In this document: positions 53,342 through 61,905 of the stretch, piece after piece
Layout: each line of letters starts with the position of its first letter
Numbering within the stretch: the first letter of the stretch is position 1
Notes under the pieces: model-generated
What the model saw: the letters and a program-made list of their open reading frames with translations, nothing else
Database searches by the model: none
Told to the model about the DNA's origin: nothing
Assembly: GCF_003268675.1 (NCBI RefSeq)
Contig: NZ_CP029378.1
Span: forward strand, 6,138,001 to 6,202,000
Length of the DNA: 64,000 nucleotides
Direction of reading: 5' to 3'
DNA from: Streptomyces bacillaris
GTDB taxonomy: Bacteria; Actinomycetota; Actinomycetes; Streptomycetales; Streptomycetaceae
Program-made: the position numbers and the translations under genes

Positions 53342-54537
53342 AGTGCCCCCTGGTCCCGCAGCGCGGCGATCCGGTTCTCCGAGAGGCCGAGCCCGGCCAG
53401 GATCTCGTCGGTGTCCGCGCCGTGCGGGCGGCCCGCCCACCGGATTCCGCCGGGGGTCTGCGAGAGCCGGAAGAGGACGTTCTGCATCCGCAGCGGGCCC
53501 AGCTCCGGGTCGTCGACCTCCGCGAGGGTGCCCAGCGCCCGGTACTGCGGGTCCTCCATCACCTCCCGTACGTCATGGATCGGCGCCACGGCCGCCTCCG
53601 CCTTCTCGAAGCCGTTGAGCACCTCCTCCCGGCTGTGGCGGGAGATCCAGTGGCCGACGGCCGCGTCCAGCTCCTCGGAGTGCTCGGCCCGGGTGGTGCC
53701 CGAGGCGAACCACGGTTCCTCGATCAGCTCCGGGCGGCCGACCAGCCGCATCACCCGCTCGGCCACCGACTGGGCGGAGGTGGAGACCGCGACCCAGTGG
53801 CCGTCGGCGGTGCGGTAGGTGTTGCGCGGGGCGTTGTTGCGGGAGCGGTTGCCGGTGCGCGGCTGGACATAGCCGAGCTGGTCGTACCAGAGCGGCTGCG
53901 GGCCCAGCACGGTCAGGATCGGCTCGATGATCGCCAGGTCCACCACCTGCCCCTCGCCCGTCCTCTCCCGCCCGGCGAGCGCGGCCATCACGGCGTACGC
54001 CGTCGCCAGCGCCGCGATGGAGTCCGCCAGCCCGAACGGCGGCAGCGTCGGCGGCCCGTCCGGCTCCCCGGTGATCGCCGCGAACCCGCTCATCGCCTCG
54101 GCCAGGGTGCCGAACCCGGGCCGGTGCGCGTACGGCCCGAACTGGCCGAAGCCGGTGACCCGGGCCAGCACGAGCCGCGGGTTGACCGCGTGCAGCTCCT
54201 CGGGGCCGAGCCCCCAGCGTTCCAGGGTCCCTGGCCGGAAGTTCTCGACGATGACGTCCGTCTCGGCGGCCAGTTGGAGGAGAACGTCCCGGCCACCGGG
54301 CGCGGAGAGGTCGAGCGTCAGGGTGCGCTTGTTGCGGCCCAGCAGCTTCCACCAGAGGCCGACGCCGTCCTTGGCGGGACCGTGGCCGCGCGAGGGGTCC
54401 GGTTTACGGGGGTGCTCGACCTTGATCACATCGGCGCCGAAGTCCCCGAGCATGGTGGCGGCGAGCGGTCCGGCGAAGAGGGTGGCGAGGTCGATGACCT
54501 TGAGCCCGGTCAGGGGCCCTGCTGCTGTCGTACTCAT
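53338..54537 (-). CDS. CaiB/BaiF family (type III) CoA-transferase
   Basis: A 399-residue protein with the family start LTGLKVIDLATLFAGPLAATMLGDFGADVIKVE, RGWGL-like ERWGLGPEEL, and ARVTGFGQFGPY. The position where type III enzymes carry the catalytic Asp (about eight residues before the SG of AEAMSG) reads Gly143 here (PGFGTLAEAMSG). So either another acid (Glu147) serves, or this subgroup works differently. It is expected to move CoA onto a carboxylic acid. It is coupled to both neighbours by 4-base overlaps. Confidence 0.9.
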   Translation of the reverse strand: MSTTAAGPLTGLKVIDLATLFAGPLAATMLGDFGADVIKVEHPRKPDPSRGHGPAKDGVGLWWKLLGRNKRTLTLDLSAPGGRDVLLQLAAETDVIVENFRPGTLERWGLGPEELHAVNPRLVLARVTGFGQFGPYAHRPGFGTLAEAMSGFAAITGEPDGPPTLPPFGLADSIAALATAYAVMAALAGRERTGEGQVVDLAIIEPILTVLGPQPLWYDQLGYVQPRTGNRSRNNAPRNTYRTADGHWVAVSTSAQSVAERVMRLVGRPELIEEPWFASGTTRAEHSEELDAAVGHWISRHSREEVLNGFEKAEAAVAPIHDVREVMEDPQYRALGTLAEVDDPELGPLRMQNVLFRLSQTPGGIRWAGRPHGADTDEILAGLGLSENRIAALRDQGAL

Positions 54538-55424
54538 ACGGCATCGGCCTCGATCTCGGTCCGGTACGGCATGGACGTGGACGCGCCCGGCTTCTGGACG
54601 CAGAGCGCGGCGGCCGAGGAGGCGAACGCCAGCGCCTTGGCCACCGGCCGCCCCTCCCCGAGCGCCACCGCCAGCGCCCCGACGAACGTGTCCCCGGCCC
54701 CGGTGGTGTCGACGGCCCGCACCTCGGGCGCCTCGAACAGCACCGGCTCGCCGCCCCGGGCCGCGTACAGGGACCCCTTCGCACCGAGCGTGATGATCAC
54801 CTCGGGCACCTGGCGCAGCAGGATCTGCGCCGCCGCGTGCGGTTCGGCCTGTCCGGAGAGTTCGGCGGCCTCGTGCTCGTTGGGGATCAACAGGTCGATG
54901 TGGTCCAGAAGTTCATCGGGCAGGGGCTGCACGGGGGAGGGGGTGAGGATGGTCCGTACGCCCTGGGAGCGGGCGGCGCGGGCGCCCTCCACCACGGCGG
55001 AGAGCGGGAGTTCGAGCTGCATCAGCAGCAGTTCGGCGGAGGCGATGGCCGCGATCTCGCCGGGGCCGAGCGCGGTGACGACGCCGTTGGCGCCCGGGAT
55101 CACCACGATCGCGTTGGCCCCTGTGTCGTCCACGACGATGTGTGCGGTGCCGCTGGGGCCCTCGGCGGTGTGCAGCAAGTCCGTGTCGACCCCCGCGTGT
55201 TCGAGGCCGTCGCGGAGCTGCACCCCGTACGGATCGTCGCCCACCGCACCGATCATCGCCACATCCCCGCCCGCGCGGGCGGCGGCGACGGCCTGGTTGG
55301 CACCCTTGCCGCCGGGGACCGTCCGGAACTCCCGCCCGGTGACGGTCTCCCCGAGCCCCGGGGCGCGGGCGGTGTAGGCGACGAGGTCCATGTTGGTGCT
55401 GCCGAGCACGGCGATACGGGTCAT
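54534..55424 (-). CDS. rbsK: Ribokinase (PfkB family)
   Basis: A 296-residue sugar kinase. N-terminal GSTNMDLVAY and VPGGKGANQAVAAARAG are ribokinase signature 1; DTTGAGDTFVGALAVAL is signature 2 with the catalytic Asp. The ITLGAKGSLY nucleotide motif is present. Ribose phosphorylation is the best guess; another pentose or nucleoside cannot be excluded. It is coupled to the ADP-ribosylglycohydrolase gene (ATGA) and to the CoA-transferase gene (ATGA). No Rbs transporter is present nearby. Confidence 0.9.
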   Translation of the reverse strand: MTRIAVLGSTNMDLVAYTARAPGLGETVTGREFRTVPGGKGANQAVAAARAGGDVAMIGAVGDDPYGVQLRDGLEHAGVDTDLLHTAEGPSGTAHIVVDDTGANAIVVIPGANGVVTALGPGEIAAIASAELLLMQLELPLSAVVEGARAARSQGVRTILTPSPVQPLPDELLDHIDLLIPNEHEAAELSGQAEPHAAAQILLRQVPEVIITLGAKGSLYAARGGEPVLFEAPEVRAVDTTGAGDTFVGALAVALGEGRPVAKALAFASSAAALCVQKPGASTSMPYRTEIEADAV

Positions 55425-56866
55425 GGGCGCAGAGCCTCCTGGTGGGTCAGTGCGGCGAGGGTGTCGAACCCGGCCCGGTCGAAGCCGGGTACCGAGGTGA
55501 CGAGGCGGTTCTTCAGCGGGGCGGTCCAGTGGTGGGGCAGGGCGTCCGGGGTGCCCGCGAGGAGTCCGGCGAGGGAGCCCGCGGTGGCCCCGTTGGAGTC
55601 GGTGTCCCAGCCGCCGGAGACCGCGTTGCCGATGGACCGGGTGAAGTCGCCGTCGGCGTGGGTGAGGGCGGCGGCGAGCAGGGCGGCGTTGGGCAGCACA
55701 TGGACCCAGTGGTGGGTGGAGTCGTACGTGGTGTGCAGCCGGTCCACAACCGCGTCGAACTCCCTTTCCGTACGGGCGGTTTCGATGCCGAACCGGATCG
55801 CGCGGGCGTACCGCGACCGCGTCGGCACCACCCGCAGCCCGGCGGCCAGGCAGCCGTGCACATCGCTCTCGCCGCCCGCCGCGACGGCCATCGCGGCCGC
55901 GGTGAACATCGCGCCGTACACGCCGTTGCCGGTATGGGTGAGGACCGCGTCCCGGTGGGCCTGGGCGGCGGCCCCGACCGGGTCGCCGGGGTGGGTCCAG
56001 CCGTGCACGTCGGCCCGGATCTGGGCGCCGATCCACTCCCGGAACGGGTTGCGGCGGCGGGCGGTCTCCGGGGGTTCGACGCCCGCGAGGAGATGGCCGT
56101 ACGCGATCCGCTCGGCGGTGAAGGTGCGGCCCGCCGGGAGCTCGTCGAGCCAGAGCCGGGCCAGGTCGGCGGTGGTGAAGGCGCGCCCGTGCCGCTGGAG
56201 CAACAGCAGGTTGAGGAGCGGGTAGTTGAGGTCGTCGTCCTCCGGCATGCCGTCGATGTTCTCGGCGAGCGACGTGGGGGCCGAGCGGCGGTTCCAGGGG
56301 TACGCGGCCAACAGGTGGGCGGGCACGCCGTGTTCGGTGAACCAGGTGGCCAGGGGCCAGTTGCCGGCGGCGCGGGCGAGGGCGCGGACACCGTCGAGGG
56401 GCAGCTTCTCGACCGGCTTGCCGAGCAGACACCCCACCGCCCGGCCGAGCCAGGCGGCGTGGAGGCGGGCGTGGGTGATCGGGGGAGCGGCCCCCGGTGG
56501 CCCCGGCCACTGCGGGCAGGCGGTCATGATGTCCGCCAGGTCGGTCGGCTCGTCCGCCGCCAACGGCGATTCCAGCGCCGCGAGTTCGTCCAGCAGCTCG
56601 CCCGCGAGTGCCCGCAGGTGCGGTGGTGCCGGTGGTTCGGAGGCGCCCGCGCGGGCCGGGGCGGGGGTGCCCCCGGCCGCGTACCACCGCGCCTCGATCT
56701 CCCGGGCGTCCCGCCCGTCCAGCGCGGCCTGCCGCAGCTCGTGGCCGACCAGGTCCTCGGGCTGCACCCACGTTAGGCGGACGGACCGGGCCCGGGGCCG
56801 GTCGACGTACGGGTCCCCGTCCCGGGCCGGGGGCGGGGAGGCGTTCGGGGGTGCGTCGGCGCTCAT
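55421..56866 (-). CDS. ADP-ribosylglycohydrolase family protein, paralogue 1
   Basis: A 481-residue protein with an N-terminal extension of about 130 residues (VRLTWVQPEDLVGHELRQAA) and a C-terminal DraG/ARH fold. Metal-site motifs are PEDDDLNYPLL (TDDT-like, acidic) and GWDTDSNGATAGSLAG (the usual DxDT region). ARH enzymes remove ADP-ribose from proteins, or split related ribosyl bonds, with two magnesium ions. It is longer than the other copies. Coupled to the gene before (TGATG) and to rbsK (ATGA). Confidence 0.88.
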   Translation of the reverse strand: MSADAPPNASPPPARDGDPYVDRPRARSVRLTWVQPEDLVGHELRQAALDGRDAREIEARWYAAGGTPAPARAGASEPPAPPHLRALAGELLDELAALESPLAADEPTDLADIMTACPQWPGPPGAAPPITHARLHAAWLGRAVGCLLGKPVEKLPLDGVRALARAAGNWPLATWFTEHGVPAHLLAAYPWNRRSAPTSLAENIDGMPEDDDLNYPLLNLLLLQRHGRAFTTADLARLWLDELPAGRTFTAERIAYGHLLAGVEPPETARRRNPFREWIGAQIRADVHGWTHPGDPVGAAAQAHRDAVLTHTGNGVYGAMFTAAAMAVAAGGESDVHGCLAAGLRVVPTRSRYARAIRFGIETARTEREFDAVVDRLHTTYDSTHHWVHVLPNAALLAAALTHADGDFTRSIGNAVSGGWDTDSNGATAGSLAGLLAGTPDALPHHWTAPLKNRLVTSVPGFDRAGFDTLAALTHQEALRP

Positions 56867-58056
56867 CACGCACCGGCCAGGGCGGTGAACGCCTCCTCGT
56901 GGGCCCGGCGGCGGTCCAGGTCTCGGGCGAAGACCTCCCGGGCCACCTGCGCCAGGGTCCGGGCCGGGGCCTCCAGGTCCAGTCGGCTGGCCGCCGCCAC
57001 CGTCTCCGCCCAGTCGGCCGGGGCCTCGCCGCCGAGCGCGCCCGCGATGGCGCCGCTCATCGTGGCGATGGAGTCGCAGTCGCGTCCGTAGTTCACCGAA
57101 CCGAGCACCGTACGCCGGTAGTCACCACCCCCGACCAGCAACATCCCCAGCGCGACGGGCAGTTCCTCGATGGAGTGCAGCCGGGAGGGGCGGCGGGCGC
57201 CGAGGGCGGGGGAGCGGTAGTCGGGGCCCACGGTGTCGAAGGGCTCCACCGCCGCCCGCAGCGGGGCGAGCGCCGACTCGACGTCGTCATGGTGCGCGGC
57301 CACTTCGCAGACGGCCTCGATCGCGGACCGGGTGCCGTCCTTCGCGAGCGCGAGGGCCGCGTCGATCACCGCGTCCGGGGTGGCGCCCGGCCGGCAGGCG
57401 GCGGCGACGGCGGCCGCGAAGACCCCGGCGGCCTCCCGCCCGTACGAGGACTGGTGGGGCGCGGCGATCTCCAGCGCCTCGGCGTAAGCGGCCTCCGGAT
57501 GGCCCGCGTTGACCAGGCCGACCGGGGCCATGTACATCGCCGCCCCGCAGTTGACGATGTTGCCCGCACCGGCCTCGCGCGGGTCGACGTGCCCGTAGTG
57601 CAGCCGGGCCACGAGCCACTTCTCGGCCAGGAAGATCCGCTGGAGCGGCAGCGCCTCGGCCTCCAGCTCGGGGATCCAGCGGGGCGAGAGGAGGTCCGGG
57701 ACGAGGTGGTCCGCGACGGCGTACGCGTCGAGGTGGTCGCGGACGCGGTCGTAGACCCGGATCAGGGCGTGGGTCATCAGGGTGTCGTCGGTGACGTGCC
57801 CGTCGCCCTTGTGGTACGGGGCGATGGGGCGTGCGGTGCGCCAGTTCTCGCCGTGCCAGGGGCCGACGATCCCGGTCACCCGGCCGCCGTGGCGCTCGGC
57901 GATCTGCTCGGGGGTCCACCCCTCGACCGGGCCGCCGAGGGCGTCCCCGACGGCGGCGCCGACCAGGGCGCGGGTGATGCGGTCATCGAGTCCGGGGGTG
58001 GCGGGAGAGGTCTGCGGGGTCGAGGCGGCGGGTTCCATGGCCGTTGTGGGCGTCAT
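56866..58056 (-). CDS. ADP-ribosylglycohydrolase family protein, paralogue 2
   Basis: A 396-residue DraG/ARH-fold protein. It opens ITRALVGAAVGDALGGPVEG, has HVTDDTLMTHALI (the classical metal motif) and GRDCDSIATMSGAIAGALGG. Both acidic clusters are intact, so it is likely active. The ATG at 58056 lies inside the end of paralogue 3, an overlap of 74 bases; an ATG at 58038 is possible. It is one of four distinct ARH-family genes in the operon. Confidence 0.88.
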   Translation of the reverse strand: MTPTTAMEPAASTPQTSPATPGLDDRITRALVGAAVGDALGGPVEGWTPEQIAERHGGRVTGIVGPWHGENWRTARPIAPYHKGDGHVTDDTLMTHALIRVYDRVRDHLDAYAVADHLVPDLLSPRWIPELEAEALPLQRIFLAEKWLVARLHYGHVDPREAGAGNIVNCGAAMYMAPVGLVNAGHPEAAYAEALEIAAPHQSSYGREAAGVFAAAVAAACRPGATPDAVIDAALALAKDGTRSAIEAVCEVAAHHDDVESALAPLRAAVEPFDTVGPDYRSPALGARRPSRLHSIEELPVALGMLLVGGGDYRRTVLGSVNYGRDCDSIATMSGAIAGALGGEAPADWAETVAAASRLDLEAPARTLAQVAREVFARDLDRRRAHEEAFTALAGA

Positions 58057-59314
58057 GCCGGAATTGTCCACCCGGGGTGGCCGGTTCCGTGGCTGCCAGC
58101 AGCCCGGCGAGTTCCAGCAGATCCAGGCCCGCCAGCCGGGGCAGCGCACACCCCGCGAGCGTCCGGCACGCCTCGCGCCACCCGGCCGGTACGGCGCTGA
58201 CCGAGCCGATCGTCCCGGTCAGCGCCCCGGCCAGGGCGGGCGCGGAGTCCGCGACCCGGGAGAGGCAGGCGGCGGCCGGGAGGGCCTGGGCGATCTCGCC
58301 CCGGGCGGCGGTGGTGAGCGCGAGTGCGACGGGTACGGTCTCGGCGGCGGCGATCCCGTAGCTGTAGACGTGGTCCACGATCTGGTGCTCCAGGACCGGG
58401 ACCAGGGCGAACGCCCCGGCCGGCTCGTCCGCGAACTCCCGGGCGAGACGGACCGCGTGGGTGGCGTTGCGGGCGATCTCGGTTGCGTCGGGGAGCTGCG
58501 CCAGGGCCGCGTTCACCACCGTGTCGACGTCCGCCCCGGCCAGCGCCACGGCGATCGCGGCGGCCATGGCCCGCGCCCCGTGCACCCCGTCGCCGTCCTG
58601 GGTGTAGCGGGCGTCGAACTCCGCGAGCGCCGCCGCCTCCTCCGGGTCGCCCGGGTGGACCACGGCGAGCACGGCGGCCCGGACGCAGGCGGCGTCGTCG
58701 AAGTAGTGCGGGTTGTCGTGGCCGGTGGCGGGCGGCCGCAGCCCGGCGGCCAGGTTGCCGAGCCCGGCCCGTACCGAGATCCGCGCCCGCAGCGGAAGCA
58801 CCGCCGCCTCCACCTCAGGGGCCCGGGCACTCGCGGCGGCGACCGTGGCGGCCAGCGCGTTCCAGGCCCGGTCCACCGCGTCCCTCGTCCGGTGGCCGGG
58901 GGAGAGCCCGTACGCCTCGTCGGCCGCCGCCGCCAGCACCGTACGCCCGGCGAAGGCGGCCCACTCGGCGTCGTCGGAGGGGCCGAGCCGCAGGGGCTCG
59001 GGCGGCTGGTTGAGGGCGATGGGCACGGGAAGGGTGGTGGTGGCGTTCTGCTCGGCGAAGGTGTCCAGCTCCCGGGTGAGCCGCCGGGTCCACTCGGGCA
59101 TCCGCGCCGCCCGGTGCCGCGCGGCGGGCCACCCGGCGGCATCCCCGGCCGCCAGCCCGAGCAGCAGCCCCTCGATCCGGGCGCGCCGGGAGGGGGCGGT
59201 GTGCCCGGGGGCGGTTGCCGCGGCGGCCGTCGCGTGGGCGGTGGTGGCCATGCCCCCTGCGGCCGCGCCTCCCGCGCCCGCCCCGCCTCCGGCCGTCGCG
59301 TGTGCGGTCGTCAT
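57983..59314 (-). CDS. ADP-ribosylglycohydrolase-like protein with degenerate metal sites, paralogue 3
   Basis: A 443-residue ARH-fold protein (IEGLLLGLAAGDAAGWPAARH) with an Ala/Gly/Thr-rich N-terminus that repeats TTAHATA. The first acidic motif is PSDDAEWAAF instead of TDDT, and the C-terminal motif reads VADSAPALAGALTG, lacking the DxD seen in the other three. It may be inactive or a ligand-binding partner. The ATG at 59314 follows GGAGGAG and overlaps the stop of paralogue 4 (ATGA). Confidence 0.85.
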   Translation of the reverse strand: MTTAHATAGGGAGAGGAAAGGMATTAHATAAAATAPGHTAPSRRARIEGLLLGLAAGDAAGWPAARHRAARMPEWTRRLTRELDTFAEQNATTTLPVPIALNQPPEPLRLGPSDDAEWAAFAGRTVLAAAADEAYGLSPGHRTRDAVDRAWNALAATVAAASARAPEVEAAVLPLRARISVRAGLGNLAAGLRPPATGHDNPHYFDDAACVRAAVLAVVHPGDPEEAAALAEFDARYTQDGDGVHGARAMAAAIAVALAGADVDTVVNAALAQLPDATEIARNATHAVRLAREFADEPAGAFALVPVLEHQIVDHVYSYGIAAAETVPVALALTTAARGEIAQALPAAACLSRVADSAPALAGALTGTIGSVSAVPAGWREACRTLAGCALPRLAGLDLLELAGLLAATEPATPGGQFRHDAHNGHGTRRLDPADLSRHPRTR

Positions 59315-60405
59315 CGCCGCTCCTCCCGTACGGGTTCGAAGGCGGCGGACACCGAGGCCATCTCCCGTACCGCCGAAGGCTCGCGACCCCCGCCGCCCCG
59401 CTCCTGCGGGCTCCCCACGGCCTCCGCCCCCTCCGGTGTCAGCAGGTCCGCGATGTCCAGCACGTGGTAGCCCCGCATCGAGGGCAGACAGCTCCCGCGC
59501 ACCGGGCCGATCGCCGCCGCCCACTCCGGCGGGATCGCGTCCACCCCGTGCAGCGCCCCGGCCAGGGCCCCCGCCACCGCCGCCGTCGTGTCCGCGTCGC
59601 GCCCCATGTTCACGGCCGTCAGCACCGCCGTACGGAAGTCGCCCCGGGCCGCCGTGAACGCCCCGAACGCCAGGCCCACCGCCTCCGGCGCCAGGTCCGT
59701 CCACGGATAGCCGCCGATCACCACCGCCGACCGCACCGCCCGCTCCATCGTCAGCCGGTCCGGGTACGGGCGCTGGGCCGCCGCCACCGCCCGGCGCAGC
59801 GAGCGGGCGGTCCAGGAGTCCATCGGGACCACCGAGAGCGCGGCCGCGATCACCGAGGCGAGGCCCGCGCCCACCATCGCCGCCGCCACCCCGGCCGCCA
59901 CCGCCTGGCCCCCGTAGATCCCCTCGCCCTCGTGGCTCACCCGCCCGTCCACCGCCACCAGCCGGGCCGCCTCGGCGGGCCGCCCGGCCGCGAACACCCC
60001 GAAGGGGGCCGCCCGCATCGCCAGCCCGTCGCTCCAGGCGTGCCGGTGCTGGGCGGAGATCGGTGCGGCGAGGCCCCGGCGCAGGTTCTCCAGGGTGCCG
60101 CGCTCGCTGAACCCGGCGCCCCGGAACGGGCCCTCGTCCAGATCGGCGATCCAGTGGTGCCAGGCCCGCTCCACGTGGGAGACGGTGAGCGCGGAGCCGT
60201 GCCGGGCCAGCAGCAGCCCGGAGAAGATCGCGTACTCCGTGTCGTCGGTGCCCGCCGGGTCCTCGCTCACGAACCCTTCGATCCGCCCCCAGCGGCGGCG
60301 GATCTCGGAGGGCCGCAGATTCTCCGCCGGGGCGCCGAGCGCGTCCCCGACCGCCAGGCCCAGCAGCGCACCTCTGGCCCGGTTCTTGCCGGCGGCCATG
60401 TCCAT
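59311..60405 (-). CDS. ADP-ribosylglycohydrolase family protein, paralogue 4
   Basis: A 364-residue DraG/ARH-fold protein beginning ARGALLGLAVGDALGAPAEN. Metal motifs are GTDDTEYAIF and GRDADTTAAVAGALAG, both canonical. GGAGGGCGACGCG precedes the ATG. It is the first gene of the operon ARH4-ARH3-ARH2-ARH1-rbsK-CoA-transferase-lyase, in which every junction overlaps. No regulator gene is adjacent; the promoter should lie in 60406-60600. Confidence 0.9.
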   Translation of the reverse strand: MDMAAGKNRARGALLGLAVGDALGAPAENLRPSEIRRRWGRIEGFVSEDPAGTDDTEYAIFSGLLLARHGSALTVSHVERAWHHWIADLDEGPFRGAGFSERGTLENLRRGLAAPISAQHRHAWSDGLAMRAAPFGVFAAGRPAEAARLVAVDGRVSHEGEGIYGGQAVAAGVAAAMVGAGLASVIAAALSVVPMDSWTARSLRRAVAAAQRPYPDRLTMERAVRSAVVIGGYPWTDLAPEAVGLAFGAFTAARGDFRTAVLTAVNMGRDADTTAAVAGALAGALHGVDAIPPEWAAAIGPVRGSCLPSMRGYHVLDIADLLTPEGAEAVGSPQERGGGGREPSAVREMASVSAAFEPVREERR

Positions 60406-60704
60406 CGCGTCGCCCTCCGTCCCTCCGGCGGGGTCCGAGCCCCCTGACCGGGCCCTGTCCGTCGTCTCCGCATCCCTGATGCGTGCTTTCCTGCATCCCT
60501 CCCACGCGGAGGACCGTCGGCGGCCGGACAGTCGCCGAAAGGGGCCGTTCGGATGACCGTTCAGCTGACCGGTGGAAAGGAGAGGCTGGCCTTTCTTCGC
60601 AGGTCAGAGGGGTGGTAGGGCAGCCTTGCCTTCCTGGCGAAGATCGCGCGGCAGGCGTACTTTGGACTTTGTCGAAAGTTGTGCCGCATAGGGAGAAGCG
60701 AGCA
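60406..60704. other. Divergent promoter region of the ARH operon and the VIT transporter
   Basis: About 300 non-coding bases between divergent starts. Besides the candidate iron box at 60615-60633, it has a low-GC stretch TACTTTGGACTTTGTCGAAAG just before the transporter. No protein or RNA gene is visible. Confidence 0.6.
60615..60633 (+). promoter_or_regulatory. Candidate iron box (IdeR/DmdR-type)
   Basis: GTAGGGCAGCCTTGCCTTC; the reverse strand reads GAAGGCAAGGCTGCCCTAC. Compared with the DtxR/IdeR consensus TTAGGTTAGGCTAACCTAA it matches at about 12 of 19 positions, including the central AGGCT. It lies 72 bases before a predicted iron/manganese transporter gene, which gives it meaning. 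Confidence 0.4.
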
Positions 60705-61436
60705 GTGGCCATCATCGAGACCGACGCCGTCCTGCACGAGGCGCACCGGGACAACCACACCCACCGGGATGTGAACGGCGGCTGGCTGCGCCCCGCCGTC
60801 TTCGGCGCCATGGACGGTCTGGTCTCCAACCTCGCCCTGATGACCGGTGTCGCGGGCGGTGCGGTCTCCCAGCAGACCATCATCATCACCGGTCTCGCCG
60901 GTCTGGCGGCAGGGGCCTTCTCCATGGCGGCCGGTGAGTACACCTCCGTGGCCTCGCAGCGCGATCTGGTCGAGGCCGAGCTGGCCGTCGAGCGCCGGGA
61001 GCTGCGCAAGCACCCCAAGGACGAGATGGCCGAGCTGGCCGCGCTCTACGAGGCCCGGGGCGTGGACGCCCCGCTGGCCGGCGAGGTGGCCCGGCAGCTC
61101 TCGCGCGACCCGGAGCAGGCGCTGGAGATCCACGCCCGCGAGGAGCTGGGCATCGACCCGAACGACCTGCCCTCCCCGCTGGTCGCCGCCGTCTCCTCCT
61201 TCGGCGCCTTCGCCGTCGGCGCCCTGCTGCCCGTCCTGCCCTACCTCCTCGGCGCGAGCGCCCTGTGGCCCTCGGTGCTCCTCGCCCTGCTCGGTCTGTT
61301 CGGCTGCGGTGCGGTGGTGGCCCGGGTGACGGCCCGCACCTGGTGGTTCAGCGGGCTGCGGCAGCTCGCCCTCGGTGGCGCGGCGGCGGCACTGACGTAC
61401 GGACTCGGCACCCTGTTCGGTGTGGCGGTCGGGTGA
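60705..61436 (+). CDS. VIT1/CCC1 family iron/manganese transporter
   Basis: A 243-residue membrane protein. It starts with a hydrophilic His-rich stretch (HEAHRDNHTHRDVNGG), then membrane segments beginning PAVFGAMDGLVSNLALMTGV, the family motif GLAAGAFSMAAGEYTSVASQ, a cytoplasmic acidic/Lys helix (residues 85-150) that in this family binds metal, and three further segments. Members export or store Fe2+/Mn2+. GGGAGAAG precedes the GTG. Confidence 0.9.
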   Translation: MAIIETDAVLHEAHRDNHTHRDVNGGWLRPAVFGAMDGLVSNLALMTGVAGGAVSQQTIIITGLAGLAAGAFSMAAGEYTSVASQRDLVEAELAVERRELRKHPKDEMAELAALYEARGVDAPLAGEVARQLSRDPEQALEIHAREELGIDPNDLPSPLVAAVSSFGAFAVGALLPVLPYLLGASALWPSVLLALLGLFGCGAVVARVTARTWWFSGLRQLALGGAAAALTYGLGTLFGVAVG

Positions 61437-61739
61437 CACGCGGGGGCGGACGGGGGTGAACGCCGGGGCCTGGGCGGACCGGCGTAACACCACCGCCCGA
61501 ACGGCTCAATCACGCGGTAACCCCTGTGACGTACGTCTTGGCGCCGCCCACTGGGCGGGGCGGGCCCGGCGGCCGTAAAATGAGACCCTATGCAGCGCTA
61601 CACATAAGTAGCCGTTACCCGGTGGTTTCGTTTGCTTTGCCGCCGGGCATGAGCCGTAGGCACCGCAGGCAACGACGCCTGCTCTCTGCGACTCCCCGGG
61701 CGCCGCTCCTTCGACAGCGACCCACCCACGGGCAGACCG

Positions 61740-61772
61740 GTCACTTCTGGTCACCCAGTCACCTCCGGTCAC
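61740..61772 (+). promoter_or_regulatory. Four GTCAC direct repeats upstream of gltB
   Basis: GTCAC begins at 61740, 61750, 61758 and 61768 (spacing 10, 8, 10). This recalls GlnR boxes (gTnAC units), but the second half-sites lack the usual GAAAC, so assignment to GlnR is doubtful. Confidence 0.35.
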
Positions 61773-61802
61773 CCCGGTGTCCGCATGTTGGAACAGGCCT
61801 TC

Positions 61803-61818
61803 CGCTTCTTGAGAAGCG
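61803..61818. promoter_or_regulatory. Perfect palindrome CGCTTCT-TG-AGAAGCG before gltB
   Basis: A 7-bp inverted repeat with a 2-base centre, six bases upstream of TGTAACCT. Its position between possible -35 and -10 elements fits an operator. Confidence 0.5.
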
Positions 61819-61905
61819 CCCCATCATGTAACCTGCACGAAATTTCGCAGAGGGCCAACGTCGTCCCTCGGCACCGCAAATGCCACGACGACGACGGGAG
61901 AGCCG

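Larger units (their letters stand above)
61437..61905. other. Long intergenic leader before gltB
   Basis: About 470 bases without a convincing gene. It holds an AT-richer promoter-like patch (CCGTAAAATGAGACCCTATG, 61571-61590), four GTCAC direct repeats (61740-61772), a 16-bp palindrome (61803-61818), and a TGTAACCT -10-like sequence at 61824-61831. Its length and elements suggest regulated transcription of gltB, possibly with a 5' untranslated leader. Confidence 0.55.

Noticed and set aside
61526..61831. A 101-codon frame in the gltB leader
   Set aside because: No ribosome-binding site, Arg/Pro/His-rich composition, and it runs across the direct repeats and palindrome of the promoter region.
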